Assembly (NCBI GenBank): GCA_025642075.2
Contig: JAODUO010000938.1
Coordinates: 217,001 to 281,000 of the forward strand
Reading direction: 5' to 3'
Source of the DNA: Ridgeia piscesae
Lineage: Eukaryota > Annelida > Polychaeta > Sabellida > Siboglinidae
DNA: 64,000 bases
Part shown: positions 28,501 through 43,500 of the stretch, one piece after another
Position numbering within the stretch: position 1 is the first letter of the stretch
Layout of the letters: every line of letters begins with the position of its first letter
Notes under the pieces: model-generated
The model's database searches: none
Seen by the model: only the letters and a program-made list of their open reading frames with translations
Told to the model about the DNA's origin: nothing
Program-made: the position numbers and the translations under genes

Positions 28501-31500
28501 GATGATTGACAAGAATCTGCTGGCAAAGCTATCGCAGCGTGTGAAAGGAGGTCCCAGTCCTGTCACACTCTCCTTGGTGGATGATGCCAGTGGCACGGAG
28601 GTGCAGATCGCTGATGAGCTGGTGAGGCGTGGGTTTGCCCTGTCGACTAGCGGCACAGTGTCGGCGAGTCAAAGGAGTCCTCCCAAGAGACAGGTGGAGC
28701 CACCAGTAGTGTTCACCGCGGTCGAGGTGGAGAGAGGCAGACAGTACAGAGTTGCTGTGTCGTGGGTGAACAGTCCGAGCGACTTCTTCTGCCAGCTGGC
28801 GCGGTCAGCTGACCAGATGTCCACACTCGCCGAGAACATGTACAAGTTCTATGATCGACTGGGCTCAAATGAGCTGCCGCTGACCGGTGTGACCATCGGT
28901 CAGCCGTGTGTCGCCCACTACCCGGCGGACGGCTGCTGGTATCGCAGTTGTATCACCGAAATCATCCCCAACGGTCGACTCGTTGTCAAGTACGTCGACT
29001 ATGGAAACACAGAGACTGTTGTCACATCCAAGGTGAAGGCCATCACCCCCGAGTTCGCCAAGCTGCCAATGCAGGCGATTGGCTGTTGCCTTGGGAACGT
29101 ACAGGCACCTGATGGCAGTGGCTGGAACAAGGACATTGTCAGCCAGTTTGAAATGTTGGTCTCCGAGCCGTTGATGTTGACAAGTATGTCCGTGTCCAGT
29201 GGGGTCCACACTGTTGGTCTGACCACTAGAAATGGCAACAATATCGCTGAAGTATTCTCAAAGGTTTTAGCCCCACCGCAGCCTGAGAGGAGACCTGCCA
29301 ATGTGGCGCAAGCACGGCAAACAAATGTGGCGCAAGCACCGCCTGCCCGACAAGCACCGCCTGCCCGACAAGCACCGCCTGCCCGGCAAGCACCGCCTGT
29401 CGGAGTGAGTCCCTCAGCACCGTCAGCCAAGTACGCATCATCCTACAACTGTGTTGACCTGTCACGTCGCTACCGGCCTGGTGAAAAAGTAGAAGTGGAA
29501 GTGGCCCACGTTGACAGTCTCACCAAGTTCTACATCCAGGTTGTCACCGACATCCCTCAGCTGGACGACCTCATGAACACAATGGAGACGTACTACGCGA
29601 AGCCCGAGAACACGGCCGAGCATCCCGATGTTGCATTCTCCGTCGACACAGCTTGCGTGGCACAGTTCTGCGAGGATGACCTTTGGTATCGTGCCAAGGT
29701 CACTGGCATCGCCGGCGATACGTGGACGGTGCACTTTGTCGATTACGGAAATTCTGAAGTGACCGGTCGATCACGACTGCGACCTTTGCCTTCGGAGTTC
29801 GCGAAGCTGCCACCGCAGGCAGTGGAGTGTTCGCTCGCTGACATAGGTGCAGTGCAGGTGCAAGCCGCTATCACTGAGCTGTCGTCGTTGGCACTCTCTA
29901 AACGGTGCCAGGTGACTGTGAAGGCAGCCACGCAATCCTCCATGCAGGTGCATCTGCAGGTGGATGGAGTCGACATCAACGCAAAGTTCCAAAGTGCAGC
30001 ACCAGCCGGCGCTGTTGAGAAGTACGTCGCCCCTGTGGTTCCAGCGACGGGCGCAGTGGACGTGTATGTGACATCGGTCGTGTCACTCTCACATTTCTAT
30101 GTTCAGATCGTGGCCAATGAGGACAAGGTCGTCGAACTCGCAGAGAAGATCACAGAAGAATACGTCGCACTGCCACCTGGTGACAGACCTGTGTCGCAGC
30201 TTGCCGTCGGCATGGCAGTGTGTGCGATGTACTCGGTTGATGGCGCGTGGTACCGTGCCGTGGTGACGGAGGTGTGTGCCGATAGCCGCGTGTCTGTCAG
30301 GTTTATCGACTACGGCAACGTGGAGACGGTTGACGCTGGAGACCTGCGATCACTGACAGCCGAGTATCTGTCTATGCCACCATTCTGCATCAGATGCGCC
30401 TTGTCAGGGGTACAGTCGGGGAACCCTGAGAACATCGAGACGTTCACGACCCTGACAGAAGGAGGAGAGAAGATACTTCAAGCGGAGTTCCTGTCATCGG
30501 TTGAACCATGCCGCGTGACACTGCATGACGGAGACATTGACATCGCAGCCGTGTTCCCCGCCTGTGAGACGCCGGAAGGATTCGCAAGCGTCACGCCACC
30601 TGGTGGTGAAGTCGAGGTATACGTGAGTCACGTTGAGTCACCAAATGAGTTCTACGTGCAACTCGTGAGTCGCGAAGCCGAACTCGAGACGATGGTCGAG
30701 TCGCTGCTCGCGTACGCACAAGATGGACAGAAGTTGGCAAGTGTCGATGTTGGTCAGGCGTGTGTTGCCTGTTTCCATGACGACGAGGCGTGGTACCGAG
30801 CCCTGGTGACAGCAGTATCAGGAAATGACGTGACGGTCAGATATATCGACTTCGGAAACTCTAGTTCAGTCTCTCTCAGTGACGACATCAAAGACTTCAT
30901 TGATGTTGCACACAAGACGCCCGAACCTGTCGCCATTCAATGTACCCTCAGTGATGTCACAACGCCCCCTGGTGGCTGGCTGGCTGGCGCTAAGGACACC
31001 CTGACGGAGTTGACCGCCGATAAAGCACTTGCTGTGAGCTTCGAAACGACCAGTGAACCATGTCAACTCAAGTTCACCGATGTCATGATAATTGACGGAA
31101 TCAAGCAGGCGACACCATCAGGTGATGTTGAGCAGACAATATCACCCGAGGTCACGGGAGTCGACCAGGCGACACCACCAGAGGTCACACAGTACCCCGA
31201 CATCACTGTCCCGTCAGAGAAGTGCCAGGTGTATGTATGTCAGGTGACAAGTCCGACTGAGGTCTACCTGCAGCTCTTGAAGAACGAGGCTACATTGAAC
31301 GAACTCGTAGACAAAGTGGACAAGATCTACAGCAGTCTGAGTGACACGGAGAGGACCCTAAAAGATCCCGAGGTTGGCACGCCATGCTGTGCCATGCAGG
31401 CCGACGTCTGGTACCGAGCTGTGGTCTCTGAACGCACCGATGACGGCATAGTTGTCAAGTTTGTTGACTATGGCAACACTGATACCGTCGACAAGGTGAA

Positions 31501-34500
31501 GCAGATAGATGGCGCTCTGTGCCAGATGGCGCCACTTGCCTACCAGTGCAGCCTCGCTGGCATTCAGCCAACAGACGGGAAAGAGTGGCCTGAGGTTGTG
31601 TCCGATAAAATATTCGAACTCACTGATCAGAAGGTTTTGACTGCCGAATTCCTAACATCCGATGCAGTTCCATACACCATTGCATTATGGGAGAACACAA
31701 CGAACATTAGCGATGAGCTGGTGTCGGCACTACCCGAAGTCGAGGCTAAGGCAGTTGCAGAGGAGAGTGACGGCCAGGATAAAGAGTTGCCTGTCGATGA
31801 TGCAAGCAAATACCCAAAGGTGGCGCTGCCGTCACAGGAGCAGGCAGGGTTTGTTGCAGCTTTTGTAAATCCGGGCAACTTCTACGTGCAGCTCTCCGAC
31901 CATGAGTCTGATTTGGCTGAGCTGATGTCATCTCTTTTCACCACGTATAACGGCCCCGATTCCAGCAGCCTCGTTCTCGCCAACCCAGCACCAGGTGGCA
32001 CCTGCTGTGTACGCAGCAGCACTGATGACCAGTGGTATCGTGCTGTGATTGATTCTTTGGAAGACGATACAGCGACTGTCACATTGATCGACTGCGGAAC
32101 ATCGGAGACTCTCTTGACGGCGGAACTACGTCGCGTCCTCCCGGAGTTCCTACGACAGCCGCCTTTTGCAATACACTGCCACCTGGCGGGGCTTGATAAC
32201 ACTGCCGAGTGGACGTTAGACGAGATGACGTTGTTCCTGGAGAGGGCACTGGATAAGGACCTGATGGTGACGTTGGGACACGACGCGAAGGGAGACATTG
32301 AGGCCCGCCTCATGGACGGCACGGTTGACATTGCTTCCTTGTTCCCAGGCCGGACAGCACTGATGGCCATAGTGGAGGAGGGGGACGGAGACACGACCGA
32401 GGCTGACCAGTCAGGTGAGAGTTGCCACATTTATTGCAGTTTGTAAAGTTGACACGGAAGGTTAATTATTGTGTCCTTTGTCACCTCATTCATCACCATG
32501 ACAACATCCATGTAATTAATTCTTTTGCTGAGTATAGTGACTGGCCATGTTGGAGTCAGACATATCCTTTGTGAATGATTTATTGAGATTATTCAATAAA
32601 TACATGCAAACAAGAGTTTTTGTGGTGAGAATGCCTGAATCAACCCTAGTCACATTCTTGGCCAGAAAACCTGAATATGCCTAAATACACATGGGCACAT
32701 TTCAATTACGCACTGCAAAAAACTCTAATAAAAGCAATTTATTTTGTCAGTTAGCTGAAACAATGGTGAAGTATCACTGGCAAGTTTGCATCAGAAGTTA
32801 TAAATAGTAAAAGTACAATACATAAATATTATACGATAACATGATGTGACAAAATAAATAGATGATTACACTAATCAAATAAGTCAAATATTTAGACAAA
32901 GGTGTTATTCTACACATAATTATAAGTAATAATATCAAGTTTAAAAGAACTACATTAATACTGTTGAAACATAACAATGAGTTTCTTTTTTCTTTCTGTT
33001 GCTGTAGACGACAAGATTACTACACTGCAGACCGACACTAGTGACTTGGTGGGACACAAGATCGAGGTGTACGTCAGTCACTTCGTGTCACCAACTCGCT
33101 TCTGGTGTCAGCTGGTCCGCAATGAGGCAGAGTTGACATCACTGTCAGAGAAACTTAGTGACACGTCACCTGAAGACGATTGGGAGCCGAGTATTGGAGC
33201 GCTCTGTGTCATAAGGTTGGTGACTTGGAGCTTTCATGATGTTGATTTCATTTACAAAATGACAGATAACTTAAAGCTTTTTTCTGCGTTTAAGATTGAA
33301 TTTCTCCAGTGCCAGCGTGGATATGTAGCACTGATTTGCATTTAAAAACTGTACTCAGGGTGTAAACTAATCAGTGTTACTGGTAATGTAAATATTTTGT
33401 AGTCTGAATGTAATTTTACTTGGTTATTTTTAATTCCAGGTTAGCCTTGATTAGCCAGGCTCCATAAGGTGGCAGCACTTGTCAGCACCTCCTGGTGTAT
33501 TTATGGGAGATCGATGTAGCCGACAGGGCGGTCTTACCCCAGAATAGGGTAGAGATGCTAAATGGTTCTCAGGCTAAATTTGAAATAATAAATTAAATAA
33601 GTATTATCAGATAATACTATATTACGACAAATCAAAATTAAACTTATATTCACACAAATGTAAAAATTTAAATTTGTATATAAATAATGAATTATGGCAG
33701 GATTAGCCCCGAGTGATTACCCAGGCTCTGTTAGGTGGCAGGCTGGCAGCACTTTACATGGATTACATTTAGAAGCCTGCTAGCTGACCAGACTCGTTTG
33801 AATCTTTTCGGCGAAGTTTTGCAGCCGAGCGAGAGTCGGTTAAACGAGACTAGTTCCAGGTTTGTACCACCAGAAACCTGTGGGACCATTCCGGGGATGG
33901 GTAGAATGTCCAAGATTTGTAGTTCCAGTCGTCAATGCCCCAAATAAGTTCATTTCTATCCTTGATATGTTGTAAAGGCGTGATTTCTGTCAACAGATAC
34001 AAAGATGACAGCCTCTACAGGGCTCGTGTCCTCGACATAGATGACGACATGATCAGTGTATTCTGCATTGACTACGGCAACACGACATCCGTGCCCCGCA
34101 AGTCGGCCTATCCCAGCAGACTGGAGTGGAACGGGGCGTCGTCGTTCGCCCTCCAGTGTAGGCTGGACGGAATCACAGCAGTCAGCGAGGACGGGTGGAC
34201 AGAGGAGACACAGCGTGTGTTTGCTGTGACTGTCACCGACAAAACACTACTGGCAGAGTTTGTGTCGGTGGATGAGATCGGGGAGGGTGACGCGCCCGGC
34301 CCCAGCTACGCGGTGAACCTGTGGGACAAGGACGTGTCGGTGCGGCAGCGTCTACTCGACTCCGTCGAAAACTCCACAGAGGACTCTTTCTGCACGGCGG
34401 AAAACTCGGAAGAAGAAGATGTTGATGTCGTCAATGGTGACGCCAGTGATGTGGCGCTGGTTCTAGACGCATGCGAGTTGTCACGTCAAGGCAAGTTTGA

Positions 34501-37500
34501 GGTGTGTGTATCGCATGTGATGTCGCCCAGTGAGTTCTGGGTTCAGAAACGCGGCTCGGAGGCCAAGCTGAAGGAGCTGTCGGACAGCATGCAGGAGGGT
34601 TATGCTGCACGCCCCATGGCAGACTTCACCGTTGAAGTCGGTTGTGTCTGCGCCGTCAGATCGGTCGAGGAAGAGAGTTGGTGTCGAGCCCGTGTCACCA
34701 GTATCGATGCTGACAATGTCGATGTGGTGTACGTGGACTATGGAAACATCGAAACTGTTGACCGCTCAAATGTGCACCCACTGCTGAAGAAGTTCGCCAC
34801 GTTGTCAGTTCAAGCTGTGGTGTGTCGACTCGATGGAGTGGCGCCCCCTGGGGGTTCATGGAGTGACAGTGCCATCGGACTGTTTACCGAGTCGACATGC
34901 CAACGGTGTCTGATTGCGGAGGTGACAAATGTCACTGACGATGACACGTACGTTGTCCATCTGCTGGACATGGGCATGTCAGTCGCACAGAAGATGATAG
35001 ATGCACAGGTAGCCGTTGACACGAAGGCACACGACACAGACACACTTGACAGCAGTGTCGATGACAGAGAGACAGACAGTGTGAGGTGAGTCAGTGAGTG
35101 GGCAGTTGTTTCAATTAGTAGATGCTTAACAGTAACAGACCTTCTTGATTCCTCTCAACCTGGTGGAGATTAGCATAGATACTGAAGGGTAAAGTGACTG
35201 ACATCATTGATTGCAGAGGTCATGTTTTGAGAGCCCAGGTGATTTTGTTTTGAGAGCCTAGTGTAGATGGTGTGAGGTAGTTCATCACCCAGGAACTTAC
35301 GATATCTCAAACTGTGATGAAAATTCTTTCATTGGCAAAAAGTAATGTTTAAACATCTAAGTATGTGTTTTGCCTCAAAACATTAGATTTTCATAGATAT
35401 TATAGTTTTGAATGATTGTGTTTATGTGTAACAATGTGTGCCTCTCACCAGGAAAAGCCATCCTTGAATATCTAGCCAACTGCTCACTGGGGAAATGTTT
35501 GCTCTATGTAGATGACAGGGTACAAAGACTATGTTTGTGTCTTGCAGAGGTAAAGCATTTTGTATCTATATTTTGACCAAAAAATAAAATAAAAATGTAT
35601 AGCAAGAATTATTTGGTTTTTGAAGAAGTAGATTTGTATGATTTACTGTAGCCCTAATACCATGTGCATGTATCCAGATACACGTGCACGCCCCTCAAGA
35701 AGGGCGATACCCTGGAGGTCCACGTTGTGTCCGCTGTCTCACCCTGCAACTTCTGGTGTCAACCCGCAAAGTCTTCAACAACAGACCTTCCCCTCCTCAT
35801 GGACAAGATCCAGGACTGTTACTCGGGGTCAGAGGTCGTGAGCAAAGAGGTCGACGACCTGTCGATAGGCATGCCGTGTGTGTCGCAGTTCTCTAACGAC
35901 GAGATCTGGCACCGAGCGATGATAACGTCCATTGATGGCGACAGCGTCACCGTGCGCTTCGTGGATTACGGCAACACGAGGGACGTGTCTAGGTCAAAGG
36001 TCAGGGCGATCGTGTCACACTTCACTGAGCTGCCGATGCAGGCATTCAAGTGCGTCCTATCGGGGGTGTCCCCCGTTGGAGGGGCGTGGGACGCTGCCAG
36101 CTGCAACCGTTTCCAGGAGATGGTTGTGTTCGAGGAGAGCAAGGAATTCACGGTTGAGGTGATTACTGTGACACAGGGCGACGTTCTCGAGGTCAGTGTC
36201 ACACTCTGGGATGGTCAGTCGTCTATCGGTCAGCAGCTGGTGGACAGCGGATATGGCGTGGAGTCAACGCAACTTGATGACACCAGTGAGGCGACCAGTG
36301 ACTGGTCACTCCAGAAGCTCATTGACGTAAGTCGTTGTTTAGTGTTTATTTGGACACCATTCTACCCGTCTTTTGGACAGGTAGAAATTTGGGTAGACAG
36401 CTAAATGGATGGAAAAACGTTCAGGAGGACGAAAAAAACTGATTTCGTTTATATGTGTTATCAATTATGCTTTGAAAATGGGTCTCACACACTTGTGTCT
36501 GCAGTTATTAGTGTGTACTACTCGACACATCTGGCCTCTAAGTAGGCAATTGCACAAGTACATTTTTATTAGGATACTTTTGCACTGGCACATACGTTAT
36601 CCTGCAAAAAGACCTTTGCAGCTGGGAAAGTGTATGTAGACTCGTTGACGTAATGGTCAGATGAGACAGCATGACTAATGACTTATTCATCGTAAAGTCC
36701 CATACCAGTTTACAATCAAATGCCAGTTAGAAATTGGTAACATATTATTTTGTGAATGAGTGCGAAAAAACGTGCAGATTACAAAACGGCGCAGCAGGTC
36801 CTTTGCAGCAGTGTGACATTTTACAGAAATGTTTTGTAAGATATGCGCATGTTTAAAGTTGTGAAACATGTAGTGATTTGTGTTACAATCTGTGATTGAC
36901 AGAACTCCACCTACATGTCCCTGGACGTGACCACTAGACCAGACTTGCTAACAATGCTTGTGTTCGGTGACTCTCCAAGGAGATTCATGTTGCGGGTCAC
37001 CGAATATATGCCTGGAATCAAGGAAGTGATTGCGGAGGCCGTGGCAGCTGATACAACTACACCTGGGACGGGAGAGAGATACGCAGTAGAGGACGCGTGT
37101 CTTGTTAGAAGTGGACGGGATAGTGAATGGCACAGGGCCTTCGTGACAGCCACACACGATGACACCTATGAGGTATATCATGCAAGCACAGTTTAGAATT
37201 ACCCGAAGCCAGCGACCGATAACTGACAAAAATCCTGCACTGTGTCATCAGACTTTCTGTTTTCAAAACAAGTGTCTTTAGACTATGTCATTAACTTTTT
37301 ATTATGACCACAAACGTACAGAGTTGAAGGTCTAGCTGACCACCAATGTTGAAAGTTGGATAGCATGGTATCAAAATAAAAACATTATAGTAAGTGTAAC
37401 AATTTCATGGAACACTTGATGTGACTTAAAGAATATTTGTTATAGATAAACAAACACCCACAACGTCATTATATATCGCTGCTTTGGAGAATCATTTTAT

Positions 37501-40500
37501 TTAGCTACTCGTACATCAGCTGCAACAACCACCTTAATTTGGTTTAGATATTCCTTAGCTCTGTGCATTTTGTCGTTCTTTCCCTTCGATGCAAATTGTT
37601 TTATAGCACAATTATAAGATTATGGTTATACAAAGCTGAGGCACGTACATGACTTCACATGACAGGAAGTACTTATAATCTATCTCCATTCTCCACTCAC
37701 AGAAGAGCTCTAGGATGATGACAGGCAATGACTTTTTCAGGTGGTACTTGTGGACTACGGCACACGGGCAACGGTCAATGCTGAAGATGTCCGGCCAGTG
37801 ACCGAGCCCATACTGGACATTCCAGCTCAGGTGTTAACCTGCTCGCTCGACGGAATTGAGGCACCAAACTGGACACCAGAGGGCAGCAAGTACTTTAAGG
37901 GTGAGTGAATGCAGGAAACTTGTCTGGCTGTCACTGGAGGTTGGCAGGAATGATTAGGATGTCGAAAGTGTACTAGCTTGTGTGATAAACCGAACTATCG
38001 CGCAGAATAAATTTTATGTAATCGTTATATTTATATGTTAATTGTCGTTTGTTCAATATATGTTCCCTGAGGTGATACTGTCGACTCGTTCTTTGAAATG
38101 ACGATGGCAGGAATTTTGGTATTGCTCACTCATATGAGCCCTGTCTTATGGGGTGGTGAAGGGAGGGTCCTGATGACAGTAAATGTTTTGTTTCCAGAAA
38201 TCTGTTCTGACAGAGAGTTGAGACTGAGCTTCACGTCACATGAGGATAACAACGTGTACCCTGTGTACATGTACGACGCGACAAATAACAGTACGGCAAC
38301 CATCAACACTATGCTTGTGGAGCGAGGCTTTGCATCGATGCGTTACTACGGCACAAACATACTCGGTACGGTGCTTATTCAGTGTCTCGTGTGTTTGAAT
38401 AACTTTTATAAAATATTTATTGTGTGCCACAAGTTGTGAGGATCGTGTTGGCATCAATTGAAATTAACACGGATGAACGCAGCAATGCAACCAACTGCTG
38501 GTGGAATATTTCGCTTAAAATCTCAATGATGAATGGGAAAGGTTGGCTTGAACCGCAAGTTGCTGTTTCAGAGAGGTCGTTCCTGGAGGGTGAGGAGGGT
38601 GAGGAGGATGAGGAGACGGACGCGGGGGCAGAGAGAATAGATGGCAGAGAAACACAAGTGACACAACCAGGTCAGTGTTGTCAAAAGTCACCACCCCTCC
38701 CATGGCTTGTTTAGAAGCATTGTCACAGCACAGTGACAGAAACGACCGTCCATTGTGATGGTATCCTCAAGAAGCTCAGCTATCAGTGAAACACCAGACT
38801 TATGAAGTGGTTTATCATGAAGAGGGACGTATAAAAGTTAACACTAGACTGAGGTAGTTCAAGGTAGGACTCAGTCACAAAGTAAAGAAATCATAGGTTC
38901 TGGAAATGTTGCTCAAATAGGAACATACATATATAAAATGTGGTCTCCAACAAGATATGATTGCTCTTATTCTGCAAAGGCAGCTAGTGAATATATTCTG
39001 GCCAAACGGAATTAAATAAATATTGAGCAGATTATCAACATTTAGCATTTTCTTTATAATTTGCATTTTAATAACCACAGTAAAGTCATATAAATATAGT
39101 GTCATGATTGTTTCAAACAAACATTCTGTGCCAACTTACAATGAACAGTATAAAGTGAATTAAAAATATATTCTTAGTCATCAGAGACGTAATCTTGTTA
39201 CATAATGACCCCGTTTGGTTGCGACAGACATTGAGATGTTCCACCAGCTTGCCTACGTGGCTGGCCAGCAGGTGGCAGTACAGGTAGTGAGCGCACGAGA
39301 CCCCGACAACATCGTGTGTCAACGCATCGACTCGGACAACACATTCCAGACTCTCATGACACAACTCGCTGTCGAATACGCAGGTAGGACATTGGCGTGT
39401 CATTGTCACTGACGAATAAATAATATCGAATAAAAAGGTTCATTCATTTTATTGGAGGCAAAGAAAGAACCAAATTGCTTATTCGTTAAGTCAAACATTG
39501 GGTTTGTTGATCGCATCATATATTGTGAACAGTTTCTTTTAATCAGATAAGAAATGTTGTGTGTTTACGACTTTCTGATGTGTGACATAAAATATGTGAA
39601 TATACTAAAGAAATGTTTCTTTCTGATTGATGAATGTTCGTATGTGCCACAGACGACTATTCTGACCCCTAAACCCCTTTCATCCTAAACAGCACAGACG
39701 CAGGCTGTTCTGGCGAATCCATGCATCGGGCAGCCATGTTGTGTGCGCTACACAAGAGACGGCACCTGGCGGCGAGCGCAGGTACTAGCTGTGCGAGACG
39801 ACACTGTCGACGTTTACCACGTGGATTATGGGAAGAAGGAGATGGTTCCAACGACGGCGGTGCGAGATCTACAGGCACGATTCCTGGCATTGCCGGCGCA
39901 GACTACGCGGTGCTGTCTGCACCGCGTGGAGCCAACATCTCTCGCATGGTCTGATGGTAAGTGGGGCGAACCATCAGTGGTAGTTGTAGTGGGTAAACAG
40001 ACCACTGGGGCTACTTTTTCTCTGCTTGGTATCTGTCATCATGGGTGAAAGTAGCCATGGTTACCATCGTCTTTTTCTGTGTCTTTTCTATCCTCACTTT
40101 TCTCTCACTGCGTTCTCTAACCCCATTCTCCTCCCATTTTCTCCCGATCCCTCTTAACACAATCTTCCCATTGCATTTTCAGTTTTCCTCACCTCCTTTT
40201 TCCCTCCACTTTCTGGACATCTCTTAGCCAGTTTTTCATCTCCATTCGTTCCCACTTGTGCCACAGAAAACTACTGTCTGTAAGCATGTTTCTTTTTCTG
40301 TTTGGTTTGTTATTTTTTTAACCGAACTTATGCATCAGAAATGTTTTTAAAATAGCACCATTAAACAGGGGTATCATAACAGGGGCTACTGGGTTAACGA
40401 CATGTCATGATTGCAGACGTCCAGGATATTGAAGGTGTAGGAAGAGACATGTATGTGAGGGGTGAGGGGTTAATGATGTGTCGTGATTGCAGACATCCTG

Positions 40501-43500
40501 GATATTGAACGTGTTGGGATAGACATGTTTGTGAGGGGTAAGGGGTTAATGATGTGTCATGATTGCAGACATCCTGGATATTGAATGTGTTGGAATAGAC
40601 ATGTATGTGAGTGGTAATGGGTTAATGATGTGTCATGATTGCAGACATCCTGGATACTGAACGTGTTGGAAGAGACATGTTTGTAAGGGGTAATGGGTTA
40701 ATAGTGTGTCATAATTGCAGACATCCGGGACGTGTTGGAGGAGGCGTGTTGTCGAGAGAGTAATGACGGTCAGTCGTTGCCTGTCACCCTCACTGTCATC
40801 AGCACCGACGACGATGACAGAATCATCGTCGACATCGAGACGTGGTGAGTCACTAGAAATTGCAGCAGGGTCACCAAATGAATCAATTCTAGAACTGTCT
40901 CACAGCAGTTGATTAATTATGAACATTGAATGATTACAACCATTGAAATATATGTAAGTATTGATCAGCAACCCACTTGTGATGTCCAAATGTGACGTTT
41001 ATATTTGTCTATTTGTCTGGTTGTCATTGTCAACTTGTATGGCTAGAGTGAGTACCTTTGTTTTCTGTGTCGATCGGTCGAAGATTGTTGCCATAACAAT
41101 TAAACAGGCCCACCAAATTGGGTTAAATAACCCTGAAACAGTGTTTGTAGTATGAATGGAGTGGCCAGGAAATGTTAAAAATCATCACACCTGGCTCAGT
41201 CACATCACAATGTAATCTATTACTTAGTTTCAATCCTAGTACTGTTACATTCCGAATGCAACATACTGCATTACTACCGCTCCTGGTTTACAAATCGTAA
41301 ACAGAACCTACTCGTAAACCTATTGGCAATGTTGTGGAGGGTCTCTTGCTTTACCACGTTGTTCTCGTCTTGTGCCTGTCGTCAGGGGTGAGGTTGTCAT
41401 CTTTTCTTCGTCCTTTCTTTCCTCTCATTTATCCCTCATTGCGTTCTCTATCACCAGTCTCCAGCTTCTATGTTTTGCTTGTCTCCATTCTCCTCCCAGT
41501 CTTTCCAACACCTTTTAATGCACACACCACTCCCACATTCAATATAATATATGCAGTGAACTTCCTGCTAATAATTCCCATGCTAGGCTGATTGAGGGTC
41601 CGATGAGACCCGGCCAGTGAATGTGGGTTGCTGAGGTCCTGTGTCCCTGTTGCAGTGAGGGCGTCAACCTGCGGGAACTTCTGATGGACAGGAAACTGGC
41701 CGTGGTGGACGGTCACGACCCGGAGGCCTTTGACGCCATAGAGGAGGAGGAGGCAGAGGGCGAGGATGGGAGCGGGGAGCAGGAGATGACCGGGAACCCA
41801 CTGGAGGAGGATGTGAGTGCGGAGGTAAATTGGGAGCGGGACTCATGGAGTACTGACTACTGTGGCTGGTAGTGGTGGTGCGGTGGTGCAATGGCTAAAT
41901 CTTTGGACTCTACTAAGAGAACCCGGGTTCGAATCCTGTGCTGCTGCGTCAAACCTTGGGCAAGTTTGTTCACTCTACATTGCTCCAGTTCACTCAGCCG
42001 TATAAATGAGAACCTGGCTGTAGACATCAGTGGATATTTGTGTACGAATAGTCTTCGCACATTTATAGCAGCGTGGCTAGATGCTTACCAGTTTCATTAT
42101 ACAGGTCTGCAAGGGAGTAAAAAAGTGTAAAGCGCTTTGAGTAATCTCGAGGATTGGATACTGCGCTATATAAGAACTTTACTTCGCAAGCATGTAGCCA
42201 ACAGATTGTCATCAGTGTATCGTGTAAGCTGGAAGTGCATTGTAGAAATGTAGTGTAGCGTGTGTCGGGGGATGTAACAAGTGTTACAAAACATGTAATA
42301 AGTTTCGCATACAAAATGTAACATGTACTGGAGCATCTGTAACACGTATATGTCATACATGTAGTGAATCATGTGTCTGTCACACATGTAGTGTATCATG
42401 TGTCTGTCACACATGTAGTGTATCACGTGTCTGTCACACAGGTAGTGTATCATGTGTCTGTCATATATGTAGTCTATCATGTGTCTGTCACACATGTAGT
42501 GTATCATGTGTCTATCACACATGTAGTGTATCATGTGTCTGTCACACAGGTAGTGTATCATGTGTCTGTCATATATGTAGTCTATCATGTGTCTGTCACA
42601 CATGTAGTGTATCATGTGTCTGTCCCACATGTAGTGTATCACGTGTCTGTCACACAGGTAGTGTATCATGTTTCTGTCACACATGTAGTGTATCACCTGT
42701 CTTTCACACATGTAGTGTATCATGTATCTGTCACACATGTAGTGTATCATGTGTCTGTCACACATCTAGTGTATCATGTATCTGTCACACATGTAGTGTA
42801 TCATGTGTCTGTCACACATCTAGTGTATCATGTGTCTGTCACACATGTAGTGTATCATGTATCTGTCACACATGTAGTGTATCACGTGTCTTTCACACAT
42901 GTAGTGTATCATGTATCTGTCACACATGTAGTGTATCATGTGTCTGTCACACATGTAGTGTATCATGTGTCTGTCACACATGTAGTGTATCATGTGTCTG
43001 TCACACATGTAGTGTATCATGTGTCTGTCACACATGTAGTGTATCATGTATCTGTCATATCATGTGCCTGCTGTTAAAACAAACTCTAGCAGGTGTATCG
43101 TGTATGTCATACAACCCATAACAGTCTGACAAAGTGACAGGTGTCATTCACTATTAATGAGCAGGTGTCTTGTTCTAACTGTAGCGAGTGTTTTCTACAA
43201 ATTGTAACACGCGTTGTTTGTACCAGCCTGCTGCTCTGTGTGTGGAGTACAAGCCACGCACCCTGAAAGAGGGAGACCACTGCAGCGTCTTCCTGAGTCA
43301 CTGCGTCAACCCGGGTCAGATTTGGTGTCAGGTTGCATCCGATGACCTCCAAGTACTCATGGATCGCATGCAAGGTGAGTCTTGTTGAGATGGTCCTGTG
43401 GGTTGATGATGTAATTAATGGCTTTTGTTCCGTTGTAAGGCTTACATTTTTCCGGCGTTATAAATGTCCCGATTGACGTTTCTGCACATGCGCGATAAAT

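Noticed and set aside
41880..41950. A functional tRNA gene (B box ggttcgaatcc)
   Set aside because: No acceptor-stem pairing recognised by eye; the tRNA-like head is followed by SINE body and tail.
42166..43077. Open frames with 9-residue periodicity on both strands
   Set aside because: By-product of a 27-bp tandem repeat; no start context, domain or splice support.
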